Below, in pieces: positions 17,166-26,651 of a stretch of DNA of 63,023 bases (within the stretch, counting starts at the first letter, position 1; each line of letters begins with the position of its first letter). Below the pieces are notes generated by a model. That model had not been told where the DNA came from. It did no database searches and saw only the letters and a program-made list of their open reading frames with translations. A program made the position numbers and the translations under genes. Source of the stretch: Muribaculaceae bacterium Isolate-110 (HZI) (GTDB taxonomy: Bacteria; Bacteroidota; Bacteroidia; Bacteroidales; Muribaculaceae); contig RIBL01000018.1 of the NCBI GenBank assembly GCA_003762875.1, positions 1 through 63,023 on the forward strand, given 5' to 3'.

Positions 17166-18665
17166 ATGAGATTTCCTATTCTCACTCCTGAAGAGGCAGC
17201 CGACCTCTTTTACAACGACTGCAACTGCGGATTCTCCGGCTTTACCGCTCCCGGAGCACCCAAGATGGTCACACAAGCCATCGCCGCCAAGGCCGAGCGG
17301 CTCCACGAGCAGGGAGAACCTTTCAAAATCAACATCGTCACAGGAGCCTCGACATCCGACTTATGTGACGGGATGCTCGCCCGAGCCAACGCCATAGGTC
17401 GACGCACCCCCTATCAAAATCATCCCGACCTACGCAAACGCATCAATTCGCACGACGCCCATTACTTTGACCTTCATCTCTCAGAGACCGCCCAGAAGCT
17501 ACGTTACGGCCAGATAGGCGACATCGACATCGCAATAATCGAGGTGTGTGACATCAAGGATGACGGCACTGCCGTGGTAGGCACAGGCGTGGGCAACGTC
17601 CCCACCATAGCCAAGATGGCCAAGCGCGTAATTATCGAGCTCAATGAGAAGCTCCGCCACTCACTCTACGGTCTGCACGACATATATATGCCCCTTGATC
17701 CGCCTTGCCGCCGTGAAATACCTATCTACAAGCCCAGCGACCGCATCGGATCACCCGTGCTCAAAATAGACCCTGAGAAGATTGTAGGCGTAGTAATGAG
17801 CGACAGCTACGAGGGCGTGAAGCCTTTCACCCCGCTTGACGAGACCACCAAGATGATCGGAGCCAACGTGTGTCGCTTCCTTATCGGCGAAATCAAGGCC
17901 GGCCGCATCCCCTCGTCGTTCCTGCCCATACAGTCGGGTGTAGGCAATGTGGCCAACGCCGTGCTCTACGGACTTGCCGACGCAAAGGAGATACCTCCGT
18001 TTGAAATGTACACTGAAGTGATACAGGATGCCGTCATTGACCTCATGAAAAATGGCCGATGCAAATTTGGCTCAACAAGCTCTCTCACAGTGAGCAACGA
18101 GGTAGAAGATGAGGTAATCAGCAACATCGACTTCTTCAAGGAGCATTTGGTGATACGCCCCGTGGAAATATCCAACAATCCCGAGGTGATACGCCGACTC
18201 GGCGTCATCGCCATGAACACAGCTCTTGAGGCTGACATCTTCGGCAACATCAACTCGACCCATGTCACAGGCACACGCATGATGAATGGCATCGGAGGCT
18301 CGGGCGACTTCACCCGCAATGCCTATGTGTCGATATTCTCTTGCCCGTCCGTGACCAAAGAGGGCAAAATCTCCAATATCGTCCCCATGGTGTCACACGT
18401 GGACCACACCGAACACTCGGTAGACATCATCGTGACCGATCAGGGTATAGCCGACCTGCGCGGACTTGACCCCGTACAGAGAGCCCACGTAATCATTGAC
18501 AACTGCGCGCATCCTATGTATCGCGAACTGCTTCGCGACTATCTCAAGTTGTCGACCCGCGGTGGCCAGACCCCCCACACTCTTGAGGCATCACTGTCAT
18601 TCCACACCGAATTTCTTGCCTCGGGCGATATGCGCAACGTAAATTTCGCCAAGTACTGTCGATAA
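17166..18665 (+). CDS. Acetyl-CoA hydrolase/transferase family, probable succinyl-CoA:acetate CoA-transferase
   Basis: Cytoplasmic enzyme of 499 residues, the usual length for class I CoA-transferases of the Cat1/SCACT type. In Bacteroidales it exchanges CoA between succinyl-CoA and acetate or propionate during succinate/propionate fermentation. Visible features are GFSGFTAPGAPKMV at about 20-33, IQSGVGNVANAVLYGLAD near residue 259, FGSTSSLT near 301 and GGSGDFTRNAYVSIFSC near 378. The substrate preference is inferred from the family and the likely host. Its 3' end meets a 50-bp palindromic terminator. Confidence 0.88.
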   Translation: MRFPILTPEEAADLFYNDCNCGFSGFTAPGAPKMVTQAIAAKAERLHEQGEPFKINIVTGASTSDLCDGMLARANAIGRRTPYQNHPDLRKRINSHDAHYFDLHLSETAQKLRYGQIGDIDIAIIEVCDIKDDGTAVVGTGVGNVPTIAKMAKRVIIELNEKLRHSLYGLHDIYMPLDPPCRREIPIYKPSDRIGSPVLKIDPEKIVGVVMSDSYEGVKPFTPLDETTKMIGANVCRFLIGEIKAGRIPSSFLPIQSGVGNVANAVLYGLADAKEIPPFEMYTEVIQDAVIDLMKNGRCKFGSTSSLTVSNEVEDEVISNIDFFKEHLVIRPVEISNNPEVIRRLGVIAMNTALEADIFGNINSTHVTGTRMMNGIGGSGDFTRNAYVSIFSCPSVTKEGKISNIVPMVSHVDHTEHSVDIIVTDQGIADLRGLDPVQRAHVIIDNCAHPMYRELLRDYLKLSTRGGQTPHTLEASLSFHTEFLASGDMRNVNFAKYCR

Positions 18666-18684
18666 ATCGGCAAACAAAATATCT

Positions 18685-18734
18685 TGAAAGACAAAAGTCT
18701 CAAAAGTAGCTACTTTTGAGACTTTTGTCTTTCA
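18685..18734. terminator. Bidirectional terminator, 50-bp perfect palindrome
   Basis: The arms 18685-18709 and 18710-18734 are exact reverse complements (25 + 25 bp, no spacer), centred on CTACTTTTGAGAC-type sequence. It lies between the convergent CoA-transferase and GH43 genes, and in either direction the end of the stem is followed by only short T stretches. Confidence 0.8.
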
Positions 18735-18773
18735 GGTTATTACCGATTGTCTATTCTGCCGTTTTTGCCCGGG

Positions 18774-20099
18774 CTACTTCATACTCCACCAGTCGAGGTT
18801 AAAGAGGCTGTCGCCATCTCCCTCAAAGCAGAAGTAAAGGTCGTGAATCCCTTTCACCTTCTTAAGACGGGTAGAGAAATCCTTGTACACATCCATCGAG
18901 CCGGTATTGCCGATATTTATCGTGCCGACAACAGGCCCATCCTGGCTGTCGATTCTAATCACAATCTTGCCGCCATCTTTAACAGCCGCTCCATTCATTG
19001 TGATGTTTTTCGCACCTTTCCGGCCAAAGTCTACCCCCTTTAGCATCAGATACTCGCCATTGTCGATACCTGTCAGATATTGGTTGTGGCCCGCGAGCGG
19101 AGCTGTTTTAAGACCCCATCCCCAAGCCATAGTCTCAGCCTCGACACGACGGAAAGGATTGAACGGTTCGATCTGCTCGACATGACATTCCGTCCAATAA
19201 GGGAGTTCGCGGATAGTGCCGTCAGGATTATACTTCATCTCGGCAGCTCCGACCGAGCGACGCTCATGATGCTTGTCAGTGACACGTCGCAACAGTTCGT
19301 AATTAAGACCAAACACGTATGTCTTGCCCTTGTAGTCAATAATACCGGGATGATTACCGTTGGAACGCGGAGTCGGAGCCATTATATATCCCTTAGTAGT
19401 CCACGGGCCTGTGGGGCTGTCGCTCATGGCATAACCTATGCCCTCAGGACAGCATGTCGATGCAAACGCGAGATAATATTTGTCACCGCGACGATAAAAC
19501 CACGGCCCCTCCTGATACTTGTCGGGACGGTCGAGCTTAACAATGTCGCCGCTATATGAAATCATATCACTGTTTAGCTTCACGTAATAGAGATTAGGGT
19601 TGCCCCAATACATGTAAGCCTGGCCGTCATTGTCAATAAAGACGGTCGGGTCAATGTCATCCCAATGTTCCTGCTGCCACACAAGAGGCTTGCCTATAGG
19701 GTCGGTAAACGGGCCATAGGGTGTGTCGGCCACAAGTACACCGATGCCGTGGCCATGAAGCGGACAATACATATAGAACTTGCCGTTTCTCTCAATCACC
19801 TGCTCGGCCCACGCACCATTGTCGCGACTGCGCCATTTGAAATTCTCGAGCGAGGCCACCGCTCCATGATCGGTCCAGTTGACCATATCGGTCGAGGTGT
19901 AGAGAAGCCAGTCTTTCATAAGAAATCCATCGGCATCATCCTCGTCATGCGTAGTGTAAAGAAATATGGTATCATTATGCACCATAGGTGCAGGGTCGGC
20001 CGTATACTTTGTCTGGACTACAGGCAACTGGGCCACGGTCGGCAGCGAGAGCATGCCGCATAGGGCAAGAGAGAGCAATGTGATAAGTTTTCGGTTCAT
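18774..20099 (-). CDS. Glycoside hydrolase family 43 with C-terminal CBM6-like domain
   Basis: Exported enzyme of 441 residues with a signal peptide (LLSLALCGMLSLPTVAQ). The five-bladed GH43 domain shows the expected acidic residues: catalytic base in YTADPAPM, pKa-setting Asp in DIDPTVFIDN, and catalytic acid Glu in YQEGPWFY. The final part (RRVEAETMAWGWG onward) matches a CBM6-type carbohydrate-binding domain. Enzymes of this layout are mostly arabinofuranosidases or xylosidases acting on arabinoxylan. The ATG at 20099 is chosen because a minus-strand -7 box lies at 20132-20139 and excludes the upstream ATG at 20162. Confidence 0.85.
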   Translation of the reverse strand: MNRKLITLLSLALCGMLSLPTVAQLPVVQTKYTADPAPMVHNDTIFLYTTHDEDDADGFLMKDWLLYTSTDMVNWTDHGAVASLENFKWRSRDNGAWAEQVIERNGKFYMYCPLHGHGIGVLVADTPYGPFTDPIGKPLVWQQEHWDDIDPTVFIDNDGQAYMYWGNPNLYYVKLNSDMISYSGDIVKLDRPDKYQEGPWFYRRGDKYYLAFASTCCPEGIGYAMSDSPTGPWTTKGYIMAPTPRSNGNHPGIIDYKGKTYVFGLNYELLRRVTDKHHERRSVGAAEMKYNPDGTIRELPYWTECHVEQIEPFNPFRRVEAETMAWGWGLKTAPLAGHNQYLTGIDNGEYLMLKGVDFGRKGAKNITMNGAAVKDGGKIVIRIDSQDGPVVGTINIGNTGSMDVYKDFSTRLKKVKGIHDLYFCFEGDGDSLFNLDWWSMK

Positions 20100-20131
20100 G
20101 TAGATTTTTAGTTTAAGGTTAATACTTGTTG

Positions 20132-20139
20132 CAAATTTA
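20132..20139 (-). promoter_or_regulatory. -7 box of the GH43 gene
   Basis: The minus strand reads TAAATTTG, matching TAnnTTTG, 33 bp upstream of the chosen GH43 start. No clear -33 box is seen at the correct distance. Confidence 0.45.
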
Positions 20140-20248
20140 CAAGTATGAACCGACTCGGGCATTATTCAATGTAACACACAGGTTTCACTCCGCACCATAC
20201 CGTTCAGACTATCGTCTCACAATTATCTTCATCCGTCACATACAGCCC

Positions 20249-21226
20249 TCAGGGGTTGTATTTCGCCGAGGTGAGCAACGATGGAGAACAATAAAACGCC
20301 GGGGTGAGCATATGCTCCATCGAGGCCGACGGGTTGTTATCAACATAAGACTTCACGAGCCTGTGACCGATAAAACGTCCGGCGCGGCCCGGCACTTCGG
20401 GTGATATGACCGACACATGCGGAGCGACATCGACCAGCGAACGCGCTATGGCATAATCGGCAGAAAACAGCATCTGCCCTCCGACAATGCTCTGCCATAT
20501 CTTCTGCTCGTTGTCACATAACCAGGCATATTGACTATCGTCATAACCAAGCACACAGGCCTCACTTCTATCCGTGAGCCGCATCACGGCCTCGGCAACC
20601 GCACCCTCATAGGCAAGACGCGTCACCACCTGCGGATAATCGTCAGACGGACGATAGGGATATGTGGAACGCACAAGAGCCTCGGCCACATCTACGGGAA
20701 TGCGACCGCGCACTTTGAGGGCTCTCACATAGTCGGGAAAATACTCATAGTGCACATAATCCGCACCGAGATAATGATTGAGTCCTATATATAATAATGT
20801 GTCTGCGACCAATACCGACTGAGAGAACGGCGAAATAATGGCAAACACTTCTGGGACACGCACCTGTGGCAGCACAGAGTGCATCCGTCCGAAGACCTCT
20901 CCGAGAGCTATACTCTCCCTGCGCGTGTCACCGTATTCGCGCTCCACCCCCTCGAGATGCTCACGTATTGACGGCTTTTCGGCATAATCCGCTACCGTCA
21001 GAGGAGTCGGAGCCGGATAACCGCTTATCTTAAAGAGTGTTTCAGTAGCCTTGACCGACAAAGAATCATCCGGCATGACGCCTCTTGCTATCAGACGGTC
21101 GAGACGATGCAGCTCCACAGGCTCCACATCCGATTGGCACGAAACCATACACCATGTGGCGGCGACTGATAAAATCACCTTGGAAAAGCAGCTGTATGCC
21201 CGCACCGCTGTTGTGCTTATACTCAT
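20249..21226 (-). CDS. gldB: GldB-like gliding-motility-family lipoprotein
   Basis: The 325 residues carry a lipoprotein signal with the lipobox ending MVSC (Cys about residue 30). The mature part has the GldB pattern: VELHRLDRLI near residue 37, and YIGLNHYLGADYVHYEYFP, whose LNHYLG-type motif recalls DUF2268/HEXXH-like folds without the metal site. In Flavobacteria GldB is needed for gliding; in non-gliding gut Bacteroidales its role is unknown. The ATG at 21226 fits a well-formed promoter at 21251-21283, so the longer reading frame upstream is not used. Confidence 0.72.
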   Translation of the reverse strand: MSISTTAVRAYSCFSKVILSVAATWCMVSCQSDVEPVELHRLDRLIARGVMPDDSLSVKATETLFKISGYPAPTPLTVADYAEKPSIREHLEGVEREYGDTRRESIALGEVFGRMHSVLPQVRVPEVFAIISPFSQSVLVADTLLYIGLNHYLGADYVHYEYFPDYVRALKVRGRIPVDVAEALVRSTYPYRPSDDYPQVVTRLAYEGAVAEAVMRLTDRSEACVLGYDDSQYAWLCDNEQKIWQSIVGGQMLFSADYAIARSLVDVAPHVSVISPEVPGRAGRFIGHRLVKSYVDNNPSASMEHMLTPAFYCSPSLLTSAKYNP

Positions 21227-21250
21227 GACTATTGTTACAAAATGATTGTT

Positions 21251-21283
21251 CAAAATTAGACATTTTTTGGCAGATAAGCCAAA
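21251..21283 (-). promoter_or_regulatory. Promoter of the gldB-like gene
   Basis: On the minus strand TTTG (21283-21280) and TAATTTTG (21258-21251) are separated by 21 bp, a full Bacteroidetes consensus. It lies 25 bp upstream of the ATG at 21226. Confidence 0.65.
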
Positions 21284-21321
21284 AATTCGGTCAATGTGGC
21301 CTCCATTTACTTTTCTTTTAC

Positions 21322-21329
21322 TAATTTTG
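21322..21329 (+). promoter_or_regulatory. -7 box of the amidase-mlaD operon
   Basis: TAATTTTG lies 23 bp upstream of the amidase start. It is divergent from the gldB promoter and about 64 bp away from it. The -33 region is poorly matched. Confidence 0.5.
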
Positions 21330-21352
21330 CATATTGGAAACAACCATAAGAC

Positions 21353-22477
21353 ATGCGCCACACCATATATCATATAATAATGAGTATGCTCCTGCTATGC
21401 GCCGCTCACGCTGCGATGGCCAAGGACTTTACAGTGGTAATAGACCCCGGACACGGAGGCAAGGATGCCGGTGCGCTCGGGACTCGCACCAATGAGAAAA
21501 CCATCAATCTCAAAGTGGCCCTGAAACTCAAAGAGATGCTCCAGAAGGAGATGGACGACACCAAAGTGGAGATGACACGCTCCACCGATGTATTTGTCCC
21601 CCTACAGAAGCGAGCGGACTTTGCCAACAACAAGCATGCCGATATATTTGTATCCATACACGCCAACTCAATATCGTCAAAATCGCCCATGCACCGCAAA
21701 ATCAACGGTGCGGCCGTCTATACTCTCGGTCTTGACCGAAGCGACACCAATCTCAGCGTGGCTATGCGCGAGAATGAGGTGATGAAACTCGAAGCCGACT
21801 ATTCTACCACCTATCATGGTTTTGACCCGTCGTCGACCGAAAGCTACATAGCCTTTGAGATGATGCAGCACAAAAACATGGATCAGAGCATAGCCCTGGC
21901 TGAAGCTGTGCAAAACCAACTGGTAAGGACCGCCGGACGAAAAAACAACGGAGTAAGACAGGCCCCGTTCTGGGTGCTGGTGCGCACAAGCATGCCGTCG
22001 ATACTTGTCGAACTCGACTTCATATGCAATCCGACCATGGAGACATTCATGGCGTCAGACGCCGGCAGTACCAAACTGGCCAGAGCCATATATAACGGCA
22101 TCGAGCACTATCGAAATGCCTCAGGTGTCACATCTAAAAAATATCCGGCACATAAGCGTGCCGTCAAGCCTGTCTCCACCCCCGAGCCGGAGCCGGAATG
22201 TAGCTCTGACGAGACAATTTCGGGTTCCAAGCCTGCGGACGCTTCGGCCATAGTATATAAAATACAGTTTCTGACCGCTCCAACCGCCATACGACAGGGT
22301 GACAAAAGATTCAAGGGCCTCAAGGATGTGGAGTCTTATCGAGATGGCGGTGCTGTAAAATACACTTATGGTTCTTATACGTCGGTCAATGCCGCTGCCG
22401 CTGACCTGAAAAAAGTCAAGACAAAGTTTCCCGACGCATTTGTCATAAAGACCCGCGACGGAAAACGAATCAAATAA
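21353..22477 (+). CDS. N-acetylmuramoyl-L-alanine amidase with C-terminal SPOR-like domain
   Basis: Periplasmic Zn-dependent amidase (Amidase_3) that cleaves the bond between MurNAc and the stem peptide during septal peptidoglycan splitting. The signal peptide is about residues 1-23. Zn-ligand motifs are IDPGHGGKDAGALG near residue 31 and VSIHANSI near residue 100; catalytic Glu is likely in VELDFICNP near 219. The last 75 residues (YKIQFLTAPTAIR to the end) have the shape of a SPOR-like septal-targeting domain. It is followed 39 bp later by an MCE-domain gene, a common pairing in Bacteroidales. Confidence 0.9.
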   Translation: MRHTIYHIIMSMLLLCAAHAAMAKDFTVVIDPGHGGKDAGALGTRTNEKTINLKVALKLKEMLQKEMDDTKVEMTRSTDVFVPLQKRADFANNKHADIFVSIHANSISSKSPMHRKINGAAVYTLGLDRSDTNLSVAMRENEVMKLEADYSTTYHGFDPSSTESYIAFEMMQHKNMDQSIALAEAVQNQLVRTAGRKNNGVRQAPFWVLVRTSMPSILVELDFICNPTMETFMASDAGSTKLARAIYNGIEHYRNASGVTSKKYPAHKRAVKPVSTPEPEPECSSDETISGSKPADASAIVYKIQFLTAPTAIRQGDKRFKGLKDVESYRDGGAVKYTYGSYTSVNAAAADLKKVKTKFPDAFVIKTRDGKRIK

Positions 22478-22516
22478 CCCCAAAATTCAACTCTGACAAA
22501 AAACATTATTCGTTAT

Positions 22517-23440
22517 ATGAACAAACTATTCTCACGCGAAGTAAAGATAGGAGCCTCGGTGCTCGTAGCCCTGCTGGCACTCGTATTCGGCATCAACTAC
22601 CTCAAAGGCGTAAACATATTCAAGGCCGCCAACTATTATTATGCCTCCTACACCAATGTCGCCGGGCTGGCACAGTCGGCACCAGTGACACTCAACGGTT
22701 ACAAAGTTGGCCTGGTGAGAGATGTGGCATATGAATACGACAATCCCGGCCATGTGAGAGTAGAGCTCAGTCTCGACCGCCAGTTGCGCCTCCCCGAAGG
22801 CACCGCGGCCGCTATTGTCACCGATATGTTAGGCACATCGACAATCGAGCTGCGTATGGGCACATCGCCCAACTATATCGAGGTCGGACAAAAACTTCAG
22901 GCTATCGAAGGTAGCGGACTCATGGACAAGGTATCGACCGAACTCATGCCGACAATCATACAGATAGCTCCGCATATCGATTCGCTCGTCGTAGCCCTGA
23001 CCGCCATCGCAGCCGATCCGGCCCTGAAATCATCGGTAAGACGTCTTGATGTCATCATGGCCAATCTGGAGAAATCGACAACACAACTCGACCGCGCCAT
23101 GGGAGCGATGCCCTCGATCATGAACAACGCAAACGCCACTATGGCCAACGTCAAAGAAATCTCGGCTAATATCTCACAGGTGTCGCAGGCACTCGCCGTT
23201 CTCTCGGATGACCTCAAGAAAATGCCACTTGACTCGACTCTCAACCATCTCAATAATATCACAGCCAATCTTGACGAAGCCACCGAGAAACTCAACTCGT
23301 CCAACTCGTCGCTCGGTCTGCTGCTCAACGACCCCGGCCTCTACAACAACATCAACAACTCGGCCGCACATATAGACAGCATACTCATTGACCTAAAGAA
23401 GCAGCCCAAACGCTATATTCCAAGCATAAAGATATTCTAA
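22517..23440 (+). CDS. MlaD-family (MCE domain) protein
   Basis: Substrate-binding component of an Mla-type lipid transporter, anchored in the inner membrane and extending into the periplasm. The 307 residues have an N-terminal helix (IGASVLVALLALVFGINYL), one MCE domain at about 37-117, and a long helical region (about 130-300) with repeated Asn/Thr/Leu-rich heptads such as NNANATMANVKEISANISQV. No permease or ATPase gene is adjacent. It follows the amidase by 39 bp and ends at a strong terminator. Confidence 0.88.
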   Translation: MNKLFSREVKIGASVLVALLALVFGINYLKGVNIFKAANYYYASYTNVAGLAQSAPVTLNGYKVGLVRDVAYEYDNPGHVRVELSLDRQLRLPEGTAAAIVTDMLGTSTIELRMGTSPNYIEVGQKLQAIEGSGLMDKVSTELMPTIIQIAPHIDSLVVALTAIAADPALKSSVRRLDVIMANLEKSTTQLDRAMGAMPSIMNNANATMANVKEISANISQVSQALAVLSDDLKKMPLDSTLNHLNNITANLDEATEKLNSSNSSLGLLLNDPGLYNNINNSAAHIDSILIDLKKQPKRYIPSIKIF

Positions 23441-23463
23441 GCACCCTCCGGGTGAAAGCTAAC

Positions 23464-23515
23464 GACGAGTCTGTATCCATAGCTATAAAAGGATACAGAC
23501 TCGTCTCATTTTTTT
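23464..23515 (+). terminator. Rho-independent terminator after the amidase-mlaD operon
   Basis: A perfect 15-bp stem, 23464-23478 (GACGAGTCTGTATCC) with 23491-23505, encloses a 12-nt loop. A run of seven T residues follows at 23509-23515. This is the most canonical terminator in the window. Confidence 0.9.
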
Positions 23516-23630
23516 GCTAATAAACCTATTTTAACAAAATATACCTTATCGTTGATTAAACCTTATGTAATACCGGCAGTCTTAATAACATAAACAAAAC
23601 TTATTCATTACGATATACTAATTAAACTCG

Positions 23631-26474
23631 ATGACACGTTTCAGACACGCTCTCACGACGTTAGCCCTACTCCTCTTCAGTACAGTAACAGCATTAGCTG
23701 TCAACATCACCGGGACGGTGAAAGACGCGGCTTCGGCCGAGCCACTTATGGAGGCAACCGTAAGGCTTCTCACAGCCAAAGACAGTACATTTGTCAAAGG
23801 CGTCACCACCAATCTTGACGGCAAGTTCACCCTATCGGGCGTCAAAAAAGGCAACTACATCCTTTCGGTGACATATATCGGCTACTCCGACCATTATCAA
23901 AACGTAAATGTAGCTTCAGCCAATGTGCGCCTGGGCGCAATTGAAATGAAAGAATCGTCACAGTTGCTCGGAGTGGTCAATGTAGTCGCTACCAAGACTC
24001 CCATAAAAGTCATGGAGGACACCGTAGAATACAACGCCGACTCTTACCACACACAGCCCAACGCTGTGGTCGAAGACCTGTTGAAACGACTTCCAGGCGT
24101 GGAAGTCGGCTCAGACGGCTCAATCACAGCCCAGGGAAAGACCATATCAAAGATTCTTGTCAACGGCAAGGAATTTTTCAGCGATGACCCACAGGTGGCA
24201 TCCAAAAACCTCCCTGCCAACATGATCGAAAAACTCCAGGTAGTAGACCGTAAAAGCGACATGGCCCGCCTGACCGGTGTCGACGACGGAGAGGACGAGA
24301 CTGTGATCAACCTCACCGTAAAAAGAGGCATGGACGAAGGATGGTTTGGCACAGCCGAGGCCGGATACGGCACAGACAAACGTTATGCCGCCTCATTCAA
24401 TATCAACCGGTTCTGGAACGGTAACCAGCTCACATTTCTCGGCAATCTCAACAACATCAATCAGGTAGGATTTACCGACAGTAACGGCTCACGTTTCCGT
24501 GGCCGACGCGGACAAGGCGGCAACACCATCTCACGTGCTTTTGGCGTCAACTTCAACATCGGCAACGAGGAAGTGTTCCGCATCGGCGGTGACATCATGT
24601 ACTCCAACACTGACCGCTCATCCACCAAATATCAGAACCGCCAATACATCTTTCCGGAATATTCCACATTCTCTAAAATCGACAACATCGCCCGTGACCG
24701 CTCCAACAATGTGAGTGCCAACCTGCGTATGTTGTGGAAACCAGACTCGTTCAATACTCTCGAGTTCCGTCCCCAATTCTCTTACAACCACCAGAACGCC
24801 TATTCATGGGAAAACACCGTCAACCGTGACCCGCGCTATATGCTGAACGGCAATGACATCGTTAGTACCACAGACAATAACGTCAACTCCCGCGGTAACT
24901 CCTACGAGGCATCCGGCCGACTCATATATTCACACAGTTTCAAGAACCACCGCGGTCGCTCACTCTCTCTCAGCGGCAGTTACTCGATGTCAAACGTACG
25001 CGAGTATCAGTATTCACTCTCCCACATCGTAAAACGCATGCTTGAGGAAATGGAAGCCGAGGAGGATGATCCGGCAGCCGATGACTATCTCATAGAAGAC
25101 CAGGACCAGTATATCGACTCGCACACCTGGAACAATCAGGTAATGGGCCAGATGACATGGACTGAACCTCTCGGCAATCCGGCCAACGGCAACTCGCTCG
25201 TGTTCAGCTATCGCATGAACTATCGCTGGAATAATTCCGACCGTCTGTCATATGACTACACCGACCCGACAGCTCCGCTTGAGGATCTTGTGCTCAACGA
25301 AGAACTCTCCAACAGTTTCCGCAACAACTATTTCAACCAGAACATACGCCTCGGTTACAAAAAGACAGGACGCAACCTCAACTATGAAGTCGGTATAGCC
25401 CTCGTGCCTCAGATGTCAAAGTCAACCGACCTCATAAACTCGGACCGCAACATCGACACCCGCTGGGTATGGAACTATGCCCCCTACCTGCGTCTGCGTT
25501 ACAAATTCAGCAAGCAGCGTTCATTTCAGGCCAACTATCGCGGACGCTCGTCACAACCGTCGATAACTCAGCTCCAGCCGGTGCCCGATGTCACCGACCC
25601 CATGAACATTACCATCGGTAATCCCGATCTGAAACCATCTTTCTCCCACAACCTCAACCTGCGCTTCCAGGATTTCAATATGGACGCCCAGCGTTCATTA
25701 ATGTTCAATTTTGATTTCACCTACAATCAGAATTCAATCATATCCAAAACCATCTATGATGCAAACGCAGCCCGTACAACCACCTATACCAACGTCAACG
25801 GTGTGTGGAACGGTCGACTCATGAACATGATGTCAATGCCGCTAAAAGACAAAAAGTGGACTATCTCCAACCACATATTCGGCAACGCGTCACAAAATAT
25901 CGGCTTCAACAACGGCGTGCGCAACACTGCCCGCAACTTCAGTATCTTCGAGAGTCCGGGCATCGCGTTCCGCCCCGACCACTTCGAGTTTGAGATACGC
26001 CCGCAATACAATGTGCAGTTCTCCAACAACTCGGTACAGACAGCAAGCAACGCCACCATCCACCGTTACGGAGGCCGTGCCGATGCCACCTACTACACCT
26101 CATGGGGTCTGACCCTTCAAAGCGACATCAACTATACCGCCACCAAGGGTTATTCAGCCGGATTCAACACCAACACCTGGATGTGGAACGCATCAATCTC
26201 GCAACAGTTCCTCCGCGACAAGTCGCTCACAGTGTCGGTACGCGTATATGACCTTCTCAACCAAGTCAACAGCATCAGCCGCAGCATCACCGCAAGCTAT
26301 ATCGACGATACAGCGACCAATGTCCTCACCCGCTACTTCATGTTCTCTGTAAGCTATCGCTTCAATACTTTCGGTAAAGGCAACGAGCCCAAGATCAACG
26401 GCGGAGAATTTAACCGTGGTCCCGGCCGTGGCGGCTTCGGAGGCCCCGGCGGACGCGGAGGCCGTCGCTTCTAA
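23631..26474 (+). CDS. TonB-dependent-receptor-type outer-membrane protein with carboxypeptidase-like domain
   Basis: The 947 residues comprise a signal peptide (about 1-23), a CarboxypepD_reg-like beta-sandwich (ITGTVKDAASAEPLMEATVR near 25), a plug-like segment (VEDLLKRLPGVEVGSDG near 148) and a large beta barrel. The family is the outer-membrane beta-barrel/TonB-receptor group widespread in Bacteroidetes. There is no SusD partner, so it is probably not a Sus-type glycan importer. The C-terminus is unusual: a Gly/Arg-rich tail (RGPGRGGFGGPGGRGG) follows the last strand. The substrate is unknown. Confidence 0.85.
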   Translation: MTRFRHALTTLALLLFSTVTALAVNITGTVKDAASAEPLMEATVRLLTAKDSTFVKGVTTNLDGKFTLSGVKKGNYILSVTYIGYSDHYQNVNVASANVRLGAIEMKESSQLLGVVNVVATKTPIKVMEDTVEYNADSYHTQPNAVVEDLLKRLPGVEVGSDGSITAQGKTISKILVNGKEFFSDDPQVASKNLPANMIEKLQVVDRKSDMARLTGVDDGEDETVINLTVKRGMDEGWFGTAEAGYGTDKRYAASFNINRFWNGNQLTFLGNLNNINQVGFTDSNGSRFRGRRGQGGNTISRAFGVNFNIGNEEVFRIGGDIMYSNTDRSSTKYQNRQYIFPEYSTFSKIDNIARDRSNNVSANLRMLWKPDSFNTLEFRPQFSYNHQNAYSWENTVNRDPRYMLNGNDIVSTTDNNVNSRGNSYEASGRLIYSHSFKNHRGRSLSLSGSYSMSNVREYQYSLSHIVKRMLEEMEAEEDDPAADDYLIEDQDQYIDSHTWNNQVMGQMTWTEPLGNPANGNSLVFSYRMNYRWNNSDRLSYDYTDPTAPLEDLVLNEELSNSFRNNYFNQNIRLGYKKTGRNLNYEVGIALVPQMSKSTDLINSDRNIDTRWVWNYAPYLRLRYKFSKQRSFQANYRGRSSQPSITQLQPVPDVTDPMNITIGNPDLKPSFSHNLNLRFQDFNMDAQRSLMFNFDFTYNQNSIISKTIYDANAARTTTYTNVNGVWNGRLMNMMSMPLKDKKWTISNHIFGNASQNIGFNNGVRNTARNFSIFESPGIAFRPDHFEFEIRPQYNVQFSNNSVQTASNATIHRYGGRADATYYTSWGLTLQSDINYTATKGYSAGFNTNTWMWNASISQQFLRDKSLTVSVRVYDLLNQVNSISRSITASYIDDTATNVLTRYFMFSVSYRFNTFGKGNEPKINGGEFNRGPGRGGFGGPGGRGGRRF

Positions 26475-26551
26475 CAAAAAGAAACAGCCACACATATCAC
26501 AATCCGTCCGCATTATTGTTTGCATAGGTTAGGTTAAAGCAAGGACGGATC

Positions 26552-26584
26552 AATGGCCGGGACTCGCGATGAGCCCCGGCCATT
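26552..26584. terminator. Hairpin 1 between the convergent TonB-receptor and mutS genes
   Basis: The arms 26552-26561 (AATGGCCGGG) and 26575-26584 pair perfectly around a 13-nt loop. It is the first of two hairpins in this 177-bp gap. Confidence 0.65.
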
Positions 26585-26590
26585 CCTATC

Positions 26591-26628
26591 GGCACGCAGA
26601 CTTGATTTTAGCATCAAGTCTGCGTGCC
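26591..26628. terminator. Hairpin 2 between the convergent TonB-receptor and mutS genes
   Basis: The 16-bp arms 26591-26606 and 26613-26628 pair perfectly around a 6-nt loop. It sits 24 bp from the mutS stop and can serve both strands. Confidence 0.75.
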
Positions 26629-26651
26629 GTTGAATATCGCAATCGCGTATC

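Noticed and set aside
21227-21373. N-terminal extension of the gldB-like gene
   Set aside because: A full -33/-7 promoter lies within it, and the ATG at 21226 gives a proper lipoprotein signal.
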